Below, in pieces: positions 51,017 to 58,920 of a stretch of DNA of 64,000 bases. A program made the position numbers and the translations under genes. The stretch is from Collinsella aerofaciens. GTDB lineage: Bacteria; Actinomycetota; Coriobacteriia; Coriobacteriales; Coriobacteriaceae. The notes under the pieces were generated by a model. It was given only the letters and a program-made list of their open reading frames with translations, did not search any database and was not told the origin of the DNA. The DNA is taken from contig NZ_CABJDK010000001.1 of the NCBI RefSeq assembly GCF_902364355.1, positions 244,264 to 308,263 of the forward strand. The letters run 5' to 3'. Position 1 is the first letter of the stretch, and the number at the start of each line of letters is the position of its first letter.

Positions 51017-54016
51017 CTATTTCTTAAGAAGGTACGGATAGCTGTCGCGCACGGCCTTGATGGTCAGGCGGACGGCCTCGGGCAGACCGGTGTTGACGGC
51101 ATCGACCGAGACGGTGCGGACCGTGCCGGCGACGCGGACCTTAAAGTGATCCTCGTCCACGGCCAGGAAACCCTCGTTCTCGGAGTTCTCCATGTCCTGC
51201 TCGTTCCAGAACAGGGTGAGTTTGTCCTTGTAGGGACGGCCCTCCTGGTAGGGGCAGAACACAGCGCAGTTGCCACACTCGTTGCACATGCCATCGACAT
51301 GTACCACCTGATGCTTGGCCAGGCCCGGCACCTTAATGGCAACGTTGGCGCGGTTGGGGCACACGTCGCAGCAGACCTCGCACACCGAGCCGCAGCCCAG
51401 GCAGCGGGTCTTGGTGCAGTTGCGCTTGTCACGGCACAGCGACCCCTTGCGCTCGTAGCAGGTGTCCTCGCGACCGGCCTGCTCGTTGCAGTCGGCGTAC
51501 TTGTTAAAGTCCACGCCGGCGATGGCACGGGCGACCTCGGCGGCATCGGCGATAGCCTCGACCACGGTGGCAGGACCGCGGCGACAGTCGCCCGCAGCCC
51601 AGACGCCCTCGATGCCGGTGGAGGTGGCGGCAAGGCGGCCGCGACGGTCGTGCTCGACGCCCGCGTCATCGTACAGGCTGGCATCGATGCCCTCGCCCAC
51701 GGCGCAGATCACCGTGGTGGCGGAAAGCTCGACGGTCTCGCCCGTGGCGACGGGGCTGCGACGGCCGCTTGCATCAGGCTCGCCAAGTTCCATGACGTCG
51801 CAGGTCAGCACGGCGCCGTTGAGCGCCTTGGGCGCCAGCAGCTCGCAGAACTCAACGCCGTCGGCAAGAGCAAGATCGAGCTCTTCCTCGTCGGCGGGCA
51901 TCTGCTTCTTGGTGCGGCGATACACCAGGCGCACGTTCTTCACGCCGGCCAGGCGCTTGGCCACGCGAGCCGCGTCCATGGCGGTGTTGCCGGCGCCAAT
52001 GACCACGACGTCCTCGCCCAGCTCGAGCTTCTCGCCCTTCTTGGCGGCCTCGAGGAACTCCAGCACGTCGAGCTCGGCACCCTCGCCCAAGCCCGCAGAG
52101 CCGGGCATCCAGGCACCGGTGGCCACGACCACGTCGGTAAAGCCCTGGGCTTTGAGCTCGTCAATGGACTCCACGCGGGCGTTGAGCTGCACCTTGGCGC
52201 CAAAGGCCAGACAGAGCTCGGCATCGTGGGAGATATCGTCGCTCGCGATACGGAACTCGGGGATCACGTGACGGACCACGCCGCCGAGAGAGTCGCGGGC
52301 CTCGAAGATAGTGACGGGCACGCCGGCGCGCGTCAGGAAGAACGCCGTCGCCAGACCGGCCGGGCCGCCGCCGATAACGGCAACGTTGCGCTCGGCGTCG
52401 TTGGCAATGGCCTGGGCGCGCAGCTTGGGCAGCACGGCGGTCATGGCCTCGCGGGCGGCCTTGAGCTTGCTGGCGCGAATCTGGGCGCCCTCGGGCTCGT
52501 AGAATGCACGCTCGCAGGCACGGCCGCAGGGATGCGGGCAGATGGTACCGGTAATGAACGGCAGGGCGTTGCGCTCGATGATGATGTTGAGCGCGTCCTC
52601 GTAGCGGCCCTCGTCAACAGCCGCCAGATAGGCAGGGATATCCTGCTGGATGGGGCAGCTCGTACGGCACGGCGTGGTAAAGCAGTCGGAAAGCGGGCTC
52701 TTGCCAGCGACCTTGCGGTCGGGCAGCGGACGCAGCGGCTTCTTGTAGAGCGGGTTGGTGAGTGAGTCGGTCTGGATCGCGGTCACGGCCTCGAGAGAGA
52801 CGCCCGCGAACGGCTTGCCGTCCAGATCGCCAAACTCGCCGGCCATCTGGCTAAAGCGCTCGTAGCCACCGGGCTTGAGCACGTCGGTCGCCAGGGTAAC
52901 GGGCCAAATACCGGCATCATACAGGGCACGGATGTTGTAGACCGTGGCACCGCCGGAGTAGCTGATGCGCAGCTTGCCATCGAACTGCTCGGTAATGCGG
53001 CGGGCGGCCTCGATGGTCAGCGAGAACAGCGAACGGCCGGACATGTACATCTCGGTGGAAGGCAGCTCGTTCCTCGTCACGTCGACGGGGAACGTGTTGG
53101 TCAGCTTGACGCCAAACTCCAGGCCGCGCTCGGCGCACAGGACAATCAGGCGCTCGAACATGGGCACGGCATCGGCCCACTGCAGATCCTCGCGGAAGTG
53201 CGTGTCATCAAAGACGATATAGTCAAAGCCCAGCTCGTTGAGGCGCTGACGTGCAAACTCATAGCCCAGCAGCGTGGGGTTGCACTTGATGTAGGTGTTG
53301 AGGCCCTTCTCGGTGATGAGGTAGGTCGCAATGCGCTCGATCTCGGCGGGCGGGCAGCCGTGCAGGGTAGACTCGGTGATGGAGTTGGAGACGCGCGCCG
53401 GGATGGACTCGACAAACGCAGCGTCGACATGCTCAAACTTGTCCAGGTTGGCGAGTGCCCATGCGCGGCACTCGTTCCAGACGTCGGAGCCGCTGGCATC
53501 CTTCATGCCCTCGATGTACGCGTCGACCTTGGGGCTCTTAATGCCCTCCAGGTCATAGCCCACCGACATGTTGAAGACAAAGCCGTCCGGGCTGCCCAGA
53601 CCGTACTCGCGAGCGATCAGGTGGCAGGCGAACCATGCCTTCACGTACTCGGCAAAGGCCTGCGGAACCTCGAGCTCGGTCGACCACTCGCAGTTGTAGC
53701 ACTCGTCCTGAGCCACGATGCAGGGCTTGTTGACGCACTTGGAGAGCTCCTCGCCGTCCATAACCTGGACGGTCTTGAGCTCAAAGAAGCGGGAACCAGC
53801 AACGTAGGAGGCCACGATGTTCTGGGCCAGCTGCGTATTGGGACCGGCGGCCGGGCCAAACGGAGTCTCGATACGCTCGTCAAAAATGGGAAGCGCGCCC
53901 TCCTGGTTGGTCGTGACCATCTTGCGCACGCCAAAGATGGCGTCCTGGGTCTTGTGCTCCTCGATGATCCAGTTCATCAGCTGCGAAAACGGGATCGGCC
54001 TCATGATGTCGCTCAT
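51017..54016 (-). CDS. ygfK: Iron-sulfur flavoprotein oxidoreductase YgfK
   Basis: 999 residues. The N-terminal ~430 residues form a dihydropyrimidine/dihydroorotate dehydrogenase-like barrel (IPFSQLMNWI at the start, ESTLHGCPPAEIERI, GGATVYNIRALYDAG). A cysteine-rich stretch (CRTSCPIQQDIPAYL; CPHPCGRACERAFYE) precedes a glutamate-synthase-small-subunit-like FAD/NAD(P)H module with VAVIGGGPAGLATAFFL and VVVIGAGNTAMDAARVAKR. C-terminal ferredoxin clusters (CLGCGSVCEVCCDVCP; CNECGNCAVFCP) follow. Length is close to E. coli YgfK. Early work called it selenate reductase; recent work ties it to anaerobic purine breakdown. ATG at 54016 follows GAGAGGAG. Confidence 0.92.
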   Translation of the reverse strand: MSDIMRPIPFSQLMNWIIEEHKTQDAIFGVRKMVTTNQEGALPIFDERIETPFGPAAGPNTQLAQNIVASYVAGSRFFELKTVQVMDGEELSKCVNKPCIVAQDECYNCEWSTELEVPQAFAEYVKAWFACHLIAREYGLGSPDGFVFNMSVGYDLEGIKSPKVDAYIEGMKDASGSDVWNECRAWALANLDKFEHVDAAFVESIPARVSNSITESTLHGCPPAEIERIATYLITEKGLNTYIKCNPTLLGYEFARQRLNELGFDYIVFDDTHFREDLQWADAVPMFERLIVLCAERGLEFGVKLTNTFPVDVTRNELPSTEMYMSGRSLFSLTIEAARRITEQFDGKLRISYSGGATVYNIRALYDAGIWPVTLATDVLKPGGYERFSQMAGEFGDLDGKPFAGVSLEAVTAIQTDSLTNPLYKKPLRPLPDRKVAGKSPLSDCFTTPCRTSCPIQQDIPAYLAAVDEGRYEDALNIIIERNALPFITGTICPHPCGRACERAFYEPEGAQIRASKLKAAREAMTAVLPKLRAQAIANDAERNVAVIGGGPAGLATAFFLTRAGVPVTIFEARDSLGGVVRHVIPEFRIASDDISHDAELCLAFGAKVQLNARVESIDELKAQGFTDVVVATGAWMPGSAGLGEGAELDVLEFLEAAKKGEKLELGEDVVVIGAGNTAMDAARVAKRLAGVKNVRLVYRRTKKQMPADEEELDLALADGVEFCELLAPKALNGAVLTCDVMELGEPDASGRRSPVATGETVELSATTVICAVGEGIDASLYDDAGVEHDRRGRLAATSTGIEGVWAAGDCRRGPATVVEAIADAAEVARAIAGVDFNKYADCNEQAGREDTCYERKGSLCRDKRNCTKTRCLGCGSVCEVCCDVCPNRANVAIKVPGLAKHQVVHVDGMCNECGNCAVFCPYQEGRPYKDKLTLFWNEQDMENSENEGFLAVDEDHFKVRVAGTVRTVSVDAVNTGLPEAVRLTIKAVRDSYPYLLKK

Positions 54017-54114
54017 AGTGAGCTCCTCTCTGTAACGCCCGGCGAGACCGCGCGGCGGGCGCAAATACGGTGTAGCGCTAGCACAGCGCCGGCGACCCCG
54101 CGGAGGCCGCCTAT

Positions 54115-54150
54115 GCGCGCGTCGGATGCGGCGAAACATCCGACGCGCGC
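54115..54150. repeat. Perfect 14-base hairpin between ssnA and ygfK
   Basis: GCGCGCGTCGGATG (54115-54128) pairs with CATCCGACGCGCGC (54137-54150). It lies 17 bases past the ssnA stop and about 100 bases before ygfK. No T run follows, so an mRNA-processing or stabilising role is more likely than termination. Confidence 0.6.
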
Positions 54151-54166
54151 GAATCTCCAATTGGAA

Positions 54167-55522
54167 TTAGTACACGCGATCGTTGAGCGTGCTCCAGAGC
54201 TTCTTGGACTCGGCCATGGTCCACGCGTTGATCTTGTCCTCATCAATCCCAACGAACTTACGATCCTTATACAGGACGCGGCCGTTGATGATGGTAGTGC
54301 GGCAGTTTTTGCCCATCATGCCAAAGAGCATGTGGCCGTCGATGTTCTCCTCGCTCAGCGGCGTAAAGGGCTTGTAGTCCATGACGATGACGTCGGCGGC
54401 AGCGCCGGCCTCGAGCACGCCGAGCTTGCGATCGAAGTACTTGCTCGCCATCTTGGCGTTGTTCTCGAACAGCATCGTCATGGCCTCGCACCAGCCCACG
54501 TTGGGCATGGCGGCGTTGTGGCGCTGAATGATCAGAAAGACCTTGAGGCTCTCGAGCATGTCGTGGGTGTAGGCGTCGGTGCCCATGCACACGGGGATGC
54601 CGCGGCGGAAGAACTCGAGCACGGGGGCGCAGCCCACGGCGTTGCCCATATTGGATTCGGGGTTGTTAACGAGCCAGGTGCCGGACTCCTTGACGATGTC
54701 CATCTCGGCGGGCGTCACGTGGATGCAGTGGCCGAGCATGGTGTCGGGACCCAGCAGATTGTGCTGCAGCAGGCGCTCGACGGGGCTGATGCCACCACGG
54801 TTGAGACGGGAGTCCCACACGTCATTCATGCCCTCGCACACATGGATGTGGAAGCCGGTCAGGCCGTTGTTGGCCTCGGCCATCTTGTCCATGGTCTCGT
54901 CCGAAAGCGTAAAGGTGGCGTGACCGCCAAACATGGCGGCGATCATGTGATTGTCGTTATCGCGACGCTCCTTGGCGGCCCACTGGGCAAACTCGGCGTT
55001 CTCGGCAATGGCCTGGTCGCATTTTTCCTGGCCGCGGCGGTCGGAGACCTCGTAGCACAGGCACGAACGCATGCCCAGCTCCTGAGCTGCATCCTTAATG
55101 GTAAAGAGGCTGCCTGGGATCTCGCAGAAGCTCGCGTGGTGATCGAAGATCGTTGTGACGCCATCGCGGATGGAGTCCAGAATCGTGGCATAGGCGCTGG
55201 CCTTGGTGCCGTCGAGCGTCAGGTTGTCATCGATCTTCCACCACTGCTGCTCAAGATTCTCCAGGAAGTTGGTGGGGTTGCAGCCCTTAATGGCAAGGCC
55301 GCGAGCCAGACCCGAGTAGATGTGGGTGTGGCAATTGATGAGTCCGGGCATGATGAGGTTGCCCTGGGCGTCGACGTACTCGGCATCCGGGTACTTGACC
55401 TTGAGCTCGCACTCGGGGCCCACTTCGACGATCGTATCTCCGTCAATGGCGACCGCACCGTTTGGAATAAACGGGGTCTGAGCGTTGCGGGTAAAAACGG
55501 AACCGTTAGCGACCAGAAGCAT
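54167..55522 (-). CDS. ssnA: Aminohydrolase SsnA
   Basis: 451 residues, amidohydrolase superfamily of the TrzN/guanine deaminase-like branch. Metal ligands are visible: INCHTHIYSGLARGL near 60, a His in FHIHVCEG near 225, ample His in LGHCIHVTPAEM near 260, and Asp in MGTDAYTHDM near 325. Length and motifs fit E. coli SsnA. In the purine cluster it would deaminate or hydrolyse a ring intermediate. ATG at 55522 follows AAGGGAG. It is the second gene of the operon, after the NCS2 permease and before ygfK. Confidence 0.91.
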   Translation of the reverse strand: MLLVANGSVFTRNAQTPFIPNGAVAIDGDTIVEVGPECELKVKYPDAEYVDAQGNLIMPGLINCHTHIYSGLARGLAIKGCNPTNFLENLEQQWWKIDDNLTLDGTKASAYATILDSIRDGVTTIFDHHASFCEIPGSLFTIKDAAQELGMRSCLCYEVSDRRGQEKCDQAIAENAEFAQWAAKERRDNDNHMIAAMFGGHATFTLSDETMDKMAEANNGLTGFHIHVCEGMNDVWDSRLNRGGISPVERLLQHNLLGPDTMLGHCIHVTPAEMDIVKESGTWLVNNPESNMGNAVGCAPVLEFFRRGIPVCMGTDAYTHDMLESLKVFLIIQRHNAAMPNVGWCEAMTMLFENNAKMASKYFDRKLGVLEAGAAADVIVMDYKPFTPLSEENIDGHMLFGMMGKNCRTTIINGRVLYKDRKFVGIDEDKINAWTMAESKKLWSTLNDRVY

Positions 55523-55669
55523 GGATGCTCCCTTCAACATCAGAGGCGGGGTTTGACACCTCTGACATGGCGGAGTGCGAAGCGCCGGCCTACACCGGAA
55601 ACGGGCCCTCTCCCGTCAACGCTTCACCAAAGGGACAAACCCTTTGAAGTGCGGCTTGGCGCCGCATGA

Positions 55670-55701
55670 CGTCGGCGGACGAGGCGATGCGCCCGCCGAC
55701 G
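55670..55701. repeat. Hairpin CGTCGGCGG/CCGCCGACG between uacT-like gene and ssnA
   Basis: Perfect nine-base arms (55670-55678 and 55693-55701) 17 bases past the permease stop, next to a smaller GCGGC/GCCGC stem (55652-55666) and a CAGAGG/CCTCTG dyad near 55543. It is one of several GC-rich hairpins between genes of this operon. Confidence 0.55.
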
Positions 55702-55717
55702 AATAGCACCGAATTGG

Positions 55718-57112
55718 TTACTTCTTGCTCTCGGGCAAGACCAGATCCACGGCGGCGTCCTTGGCAGCATCGATGTGCTGAGCCACGACCGGCGTCTGCG
55801 GAAGGATCAGGTTAAGGACAATGGCCATAATGGCGGTGGGGGTTACGGCATTGGAGCCGATGACGGTGGATACCCAGGCGGGCATACCCTCGCCGGCAAG
55901 GCAACCGCTGGCCATCCAGATACCCAGGCCAAAGACGACGGAGGTACCGACGATGGTGGTAGTGCGCTGCGTGAGGCCCTCGCGGGTGAACATGCGCACG
56001 CCGTTCATGGTGATGGTGCCAAAGACGCCGACGGTCGCGCCGCCGATGACGGGCTGCGGGATAGCGGAAAGGACGGCAGAGAGCTGCGGGAACAGACCGG
56101 CGATGGCAAAGACGGCCGCGATGATCACAAAGACCCACTTGTTGACGACCTTGTTGGAGCAGATGATGCCCACGTTCTGGCCAAGGGCGCTGGTGGGAAG
56201 ACCGCCCAGCAGGCCGCCGACCATAGAGGTGAGGCCCTGGGACACGATAGCGCCGGAGAGCTCGCGCTCGGTGGGCATACGGTCGATGGAGCCCAGGCAG
56301 GCGGCGGAGACGTCGCCGATAACCTGGATGGCAACCATGGGGAACACGACAGCGAGGGTAATGCAGACCTCGGGATCAAACTCGAGCGCGTAGGGCATGA
56401 GCTTGGGAAGGGCGAAGACCTGAGCGGTGGCGACGCTGGAGAAGTCGATCATGCCAAAGGGGATCGAAACGATCATGCCAACGATCATGCCAAAGAACAC
56501 GGATCCCAGCTTGAGCGTGCCCTTGCCAAAGTTGGCGAGCGCAAAGACCACGGCGAAGGTGATAAGAGCGACGCACCAGGCCTGCGGGGTGCCCCATAGC
56601 GGCGTACCCATACCGCCGGCCATATACTTGACGGCCGTGGGATACAGCGAAACGCCGATGGAGAAGATGACCGTACCGGTCACGACGGGCGGGAACAGCC
56701 ACTTGATCTTGCTGTAGGCCAGACCAAAGAGGACCGCGACGGCGCCGCCGACGATCTCGCCGCCCAGCAGCGCACCAAAGCTAAAGCCCGAGGCACCCAT
56801 GGCCTGCAGGGCCGGGAGGAACGCGAACGAAACGCCCATGACGATGGGCAGGCCGCCGCCGATGCGACGGAAGGGGGCAAAGGCCTGAAGGGCCGTGTCG
56901 ATCGCCGAAAGAATGAGCGCGACCTGGATGATGTCGGTGCTCTGCTGGCTATTAAAGCCGTAGACGCCGGCCATGATGACAGCCGGGGTGATGATGCCGG
57001 CAAACGATGCCAGTACGTGCTGAAGGGCACACGGGATCATTTCCTTAACGGGAGGCATGCCTTCACGAGTGAACAGGGCTTCAGTGCCGTTCTTAACCGT
57101 CTCCTGGGTCAT
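55718..57112 (-). CDS. NCS2-family purine permease (urate/xanthine type)
   Basis: 464 residues with about 12-14 membrane helices, nucleobase-ascorbate transporter family. The conserved QH is in PCALQHVLASFAG in the first helix. The NAT signature is GQNVGIICSNKV near residue 320, and GGLPIVMGVSFAFLP and VFPMVAIQVIGD are family segments. Length and context point to urate or xanthine uptake (UacT/XanQ type). ATG at 57112 is chosen; the frame extends 29 codons upstream without good support. It heads the ssnA-ygfK-ferredoxin-xdhD operon and is divergent from a second YheO/DauR-type regulator. The substrate is inferred from neighbours. Confidence 0.88.
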   Translation of the reverse strand: MTQETVKNGTEALFTREGMPPVKEMIPCALQHVLASFAGIITPAVIMAGVYGFNSQQSTDIIQVALILSAIDTALQAFAPFRRIGGGLPIVMGVSFAFLPALQAMGASGFSFGALLGGEIVGGAVAVLFGLAYSKIKWLFPPVVTGTVIFSIGVSLYPTAVKYMAGGMGTPLWGTPQAWCVALITFAVVFALANFGKGTLKLGSVFFGMIVGMIVSIPFGMIDFSSVATAQVFALPKLMPYALEFDPEVCITLAVVFPMVAIQVIGDVSAACLGSIDRMPTERELSGAIVSQGLTSMVGGLLGGLPTSALGQNVGIICSNKVVNKWVFVIIAAVFAIAGLFPQLSAVLSAIPQPVIGGATVGVFGTITMNGVRMFTREGLTQRTTTIVGTSVVFGLGIWMASGCLAGEGMPAWVSTVIGSNAVTPTAIMAIVLNLILPQTPVVAQHIDAAKDAAVDLVLPESKK

Positions 57113-57210
57113 TTGACCACCAATCCTCGAAATAGTTGTTTTCGCATCTAACGCTCTATTGTGACGCAGTGCGGGGTTGAGGTTGTGCCTTCGTTGCATA
57201 TCGTATTAAA

Positions 57211-57232
57211 GATGATTCTCATTCTCAATAAT
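57211..57232. promoter_or_regulatory. Fur-box-like sequence in the permease promoter region
   Basis: GATGATTCTCATTCTCAATAAT resembles the NATWAT hexamer pattern of Fur boxes in other bacteria. It lies in the 352-base divergent region between the permease and the DauR-like gene (57113-57464), which otherwise holds A+T-rich promoter-like sequence and no gene. The downstream operon encodes many Fe-S clusters, so iron control is plausible but unproven. Confidence 0.4.
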
Positions 57233-57464
57233 AATTTTTTGTTATCAGACTATTCTTCAGCTGAGATAATGCATTTCCGCAGGTCAGGAAAGTGCCTGGT
57301 CAAAATAACATCTAACTTTTCTTTTGGTCGACCGTTTACCGCCAAATTCCTACCGCTCGTCCGTATTACGCAATGTACCTGCGAATATGCGAGGCAATAG
57401 ACACCGTGTTACCATGAGAAAAAATTGTTATGAACATTTCCGATTTCACCCCAAGGAGTTGCCT

Positions 57465-58121
57465 GTGAACGAGACCGTACGTCGCTTTTTGCCGATGGTC
57501 GATTTCCTGGAGCAGATACTCGGTAAGAACAGCGAAATCGTGCTGCACGATTTCTCGGATCCCGACCATGCCATCGTCGATATTCGCAACGGCATCGTGA
57601 GCGGCCGTAAGATCGGCGGTCCTGCCACCGATCTGGCGCTCAAGATCATGCACGACCCCAAGTATCGCGACCTGCCGTTTATTACGGGCTACGAGGGCCG
57701 CGGCGCCGGCGGCAAGACGCTGGAGTCGGCGACGTACTTTATCCGCGAGGATAACGAGATCGTCGGTATGCTCTGCGTCAACACCGACCTCTCGACCGTG
57801 CGCTCCATCAACGCCATGGCGCAGCAGCTCATGGCATGCTTCGACGCGGCGCCGACGCGCACGGAGCCCGCCCCTATCGAGGTCGAAAGCCTTTCGGAGT
57901 CCACGCAGGAGCTCATCGACCGCAGCATTGCCGAGTTGCTGAGCGCGCGCGGGCTGGATGTAGCGTCGCTTGGTCAGAGCGACCGCATGGACGTCATTCG
58001 CCACCTCAACGGCAACGGGGTGTTCATGCTCAAGGGCGCCGTGGCCTGCGCCGCCACCGCGCTGGGCATTTCGGAGCCCAGCGTATACCGCTACCTGCAA
58101 AAAGTCCGCAAGGAAGGCTAA
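57465..58121 (+). CDS. YheO/DauR-type PAS-HTH transcriptional regulator (second copy)
   Basis: 218 residues. The YheO-like PAS domain (about 5-120) has QILGKNSEIVLHDFSDPDHAIVDIRNGIVSGRKIGG and ESATYFIREDNEIVGMLCVNTD. The HTH_22-type C-terminus (about 150-215) has DRMDVIRHLNGNGVFMLKGAVACAATALGISEPSVYRYL. It is a paralogue of the regulator at 41465. GTG at 57465 is selected by AAGGAG six bases upstream; ATGs further up lack ribosome sites. Divergent from the purine permease operon, it is its likely regulator. A bidirectional terminator separates it from the convergent ridA. Confidence 0.86.
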   Translation: MNETVRRFLPMVDFLEQILGKNSEIVLHDFSDPDHAIVDIRNGIVSGRKIGGPATDLALKIMHDPKYRDLPFITGYEGRGAGGKTLESATYFIREDNEIVGMLCVNTDLSTVRSINAMAQQLMACFDAAPTRTEPAPIEVESLSESTQELIDRSIAELLSARGLDVASLGQSDRMDVIRHLNGNGVFMLKGAVACAATALGISEPSVYRYLQKVRKEG

Positions 58122-58178
58122 ACGTGATCCCTTGGGGACGAAGGGAAACGGATCATTTTTGTCGCATCGCTTGACAAA

Positions 58179-58214
58179 AGACCCTGCAGCTCGCACGCGC
58201 TGCAGGGTCTTTTT
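58179..58214. terminator. Bidirectional terminator between the DauR-like gene and ridA
   Basis: Perfect 12-base stem AGACCCTGCAGC/GCTGCAGGGTCT (58179-58190 with 58199-58210), followed by TTTT on the plus strand and by a T tract on the minus strand (AAAA at 58176-58179). Confidence 0.9.
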
Positions 58215-58243
58215 GCATGTCATGTTTAGTTGTTGCCAACGCC

Positions 58244-58621
58244 TTAGAGGGCGGCGACGACCTCGATCTCGACCAGACCGCCAGCCGGAAGGGCGGCAAC
58301 TTGGAAGGCGCTACGTGCGGGGAACGGGGCCTCGAACTTGGAGGCGTAGATCTCGTTCACGGCGGCGAAGTCGGCGATGTCGGCCAGGTAGACCGTAGTC
58401 TTGACGACATCGGCAAAGGTGGCGCCGGCAGCGGTCAGCAGGGCCTCGACGTTGGCGAGGGACTGCTTGGCCTGGGCCTCGACGCCCTCAGGCATCTTGC
58501 CGGTTGCGGGGTCGATGCCCAGCTGGCCGGACAGGAACACCATGTTGCCGGCCTGGATACCGGGGGAATACGGGCCGATGGCTGCGGGTGCGTTATCGGA
58601 AGACACGACGGTTTTGCTCAT
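58244..58621 (-). CDS. ridA: RidA-family enamine/imine deaminase
   Basis: 125 residues of the YjgF/YER057c/UK114 family. It hydrolyses reactive 2-aminoacrylate and other imines to keto acids and ammonia. Family segments are APAAIGPYSPGIQAGNMVFLSGQLG, ASKFEAPFPARSAFQVAALP with the key Arg, and the C-terminal VEIEVVAAL. ATG at 58621 follows AAGGAG. Placement at the end of a purine cluster that includes the aminoacrylate-producing DpaL gives it a clear role: protecting PLP enzymes from leaked aminoacrylate and finishing its conversion to pyruvate. Confidence 0.94.
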   Translation of the reverse strand: MSKTVVSSDNAPAAIGPYSPGIQAGNMVFLSGQLGIDPATGKMPEGVEAQAKQSLANVEALLTAAGATFADVVKTTVYLADIADFAAVNEIYASKFEAPFPARSAFQVAALPAGGLVEIEVVAAL

Positions 58622-58734
58622 GTTTTTCTCCTTACGATCAAATAGAGAGCGTGAGCGCGGCGTTCGCACCGGGGGGCACAATTCGGTCTGAACACCGCGC
58701 TTGATTGGGATAGTACTCAAGGTTTCCGTTTGAT

Positions 58735-58765
58735 GCAAGAATATTATCAGCTTGCGAGAATATTT
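58735..58765. promoter_or_regulatory. Direct repeat GCRAGAATATT upstream of ridA
   Basis: Two copies of an 11-12-base word (58735-58746 and 58754-58765), starts 19 bases apart, in the gap between ridA and the divergent U32 gene. A possible operator or promoter region; no regulator assigned. Confidence 0.35.
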
Positions 58766-58920
58766 TATCGCCCAACGGTTTCCCCGAACCGCTGAACGGT
58801 TCTCATGTGGAGCAGCCAGTCCAAGCTGCTGAAGACTTTATCCCGCTTAGAGCACGGGCATCGCCTGCCGCGACGGCACCACTATACTTTTGAGTATCTG
58901 AGCATTTTGAAAGGCAGGAT

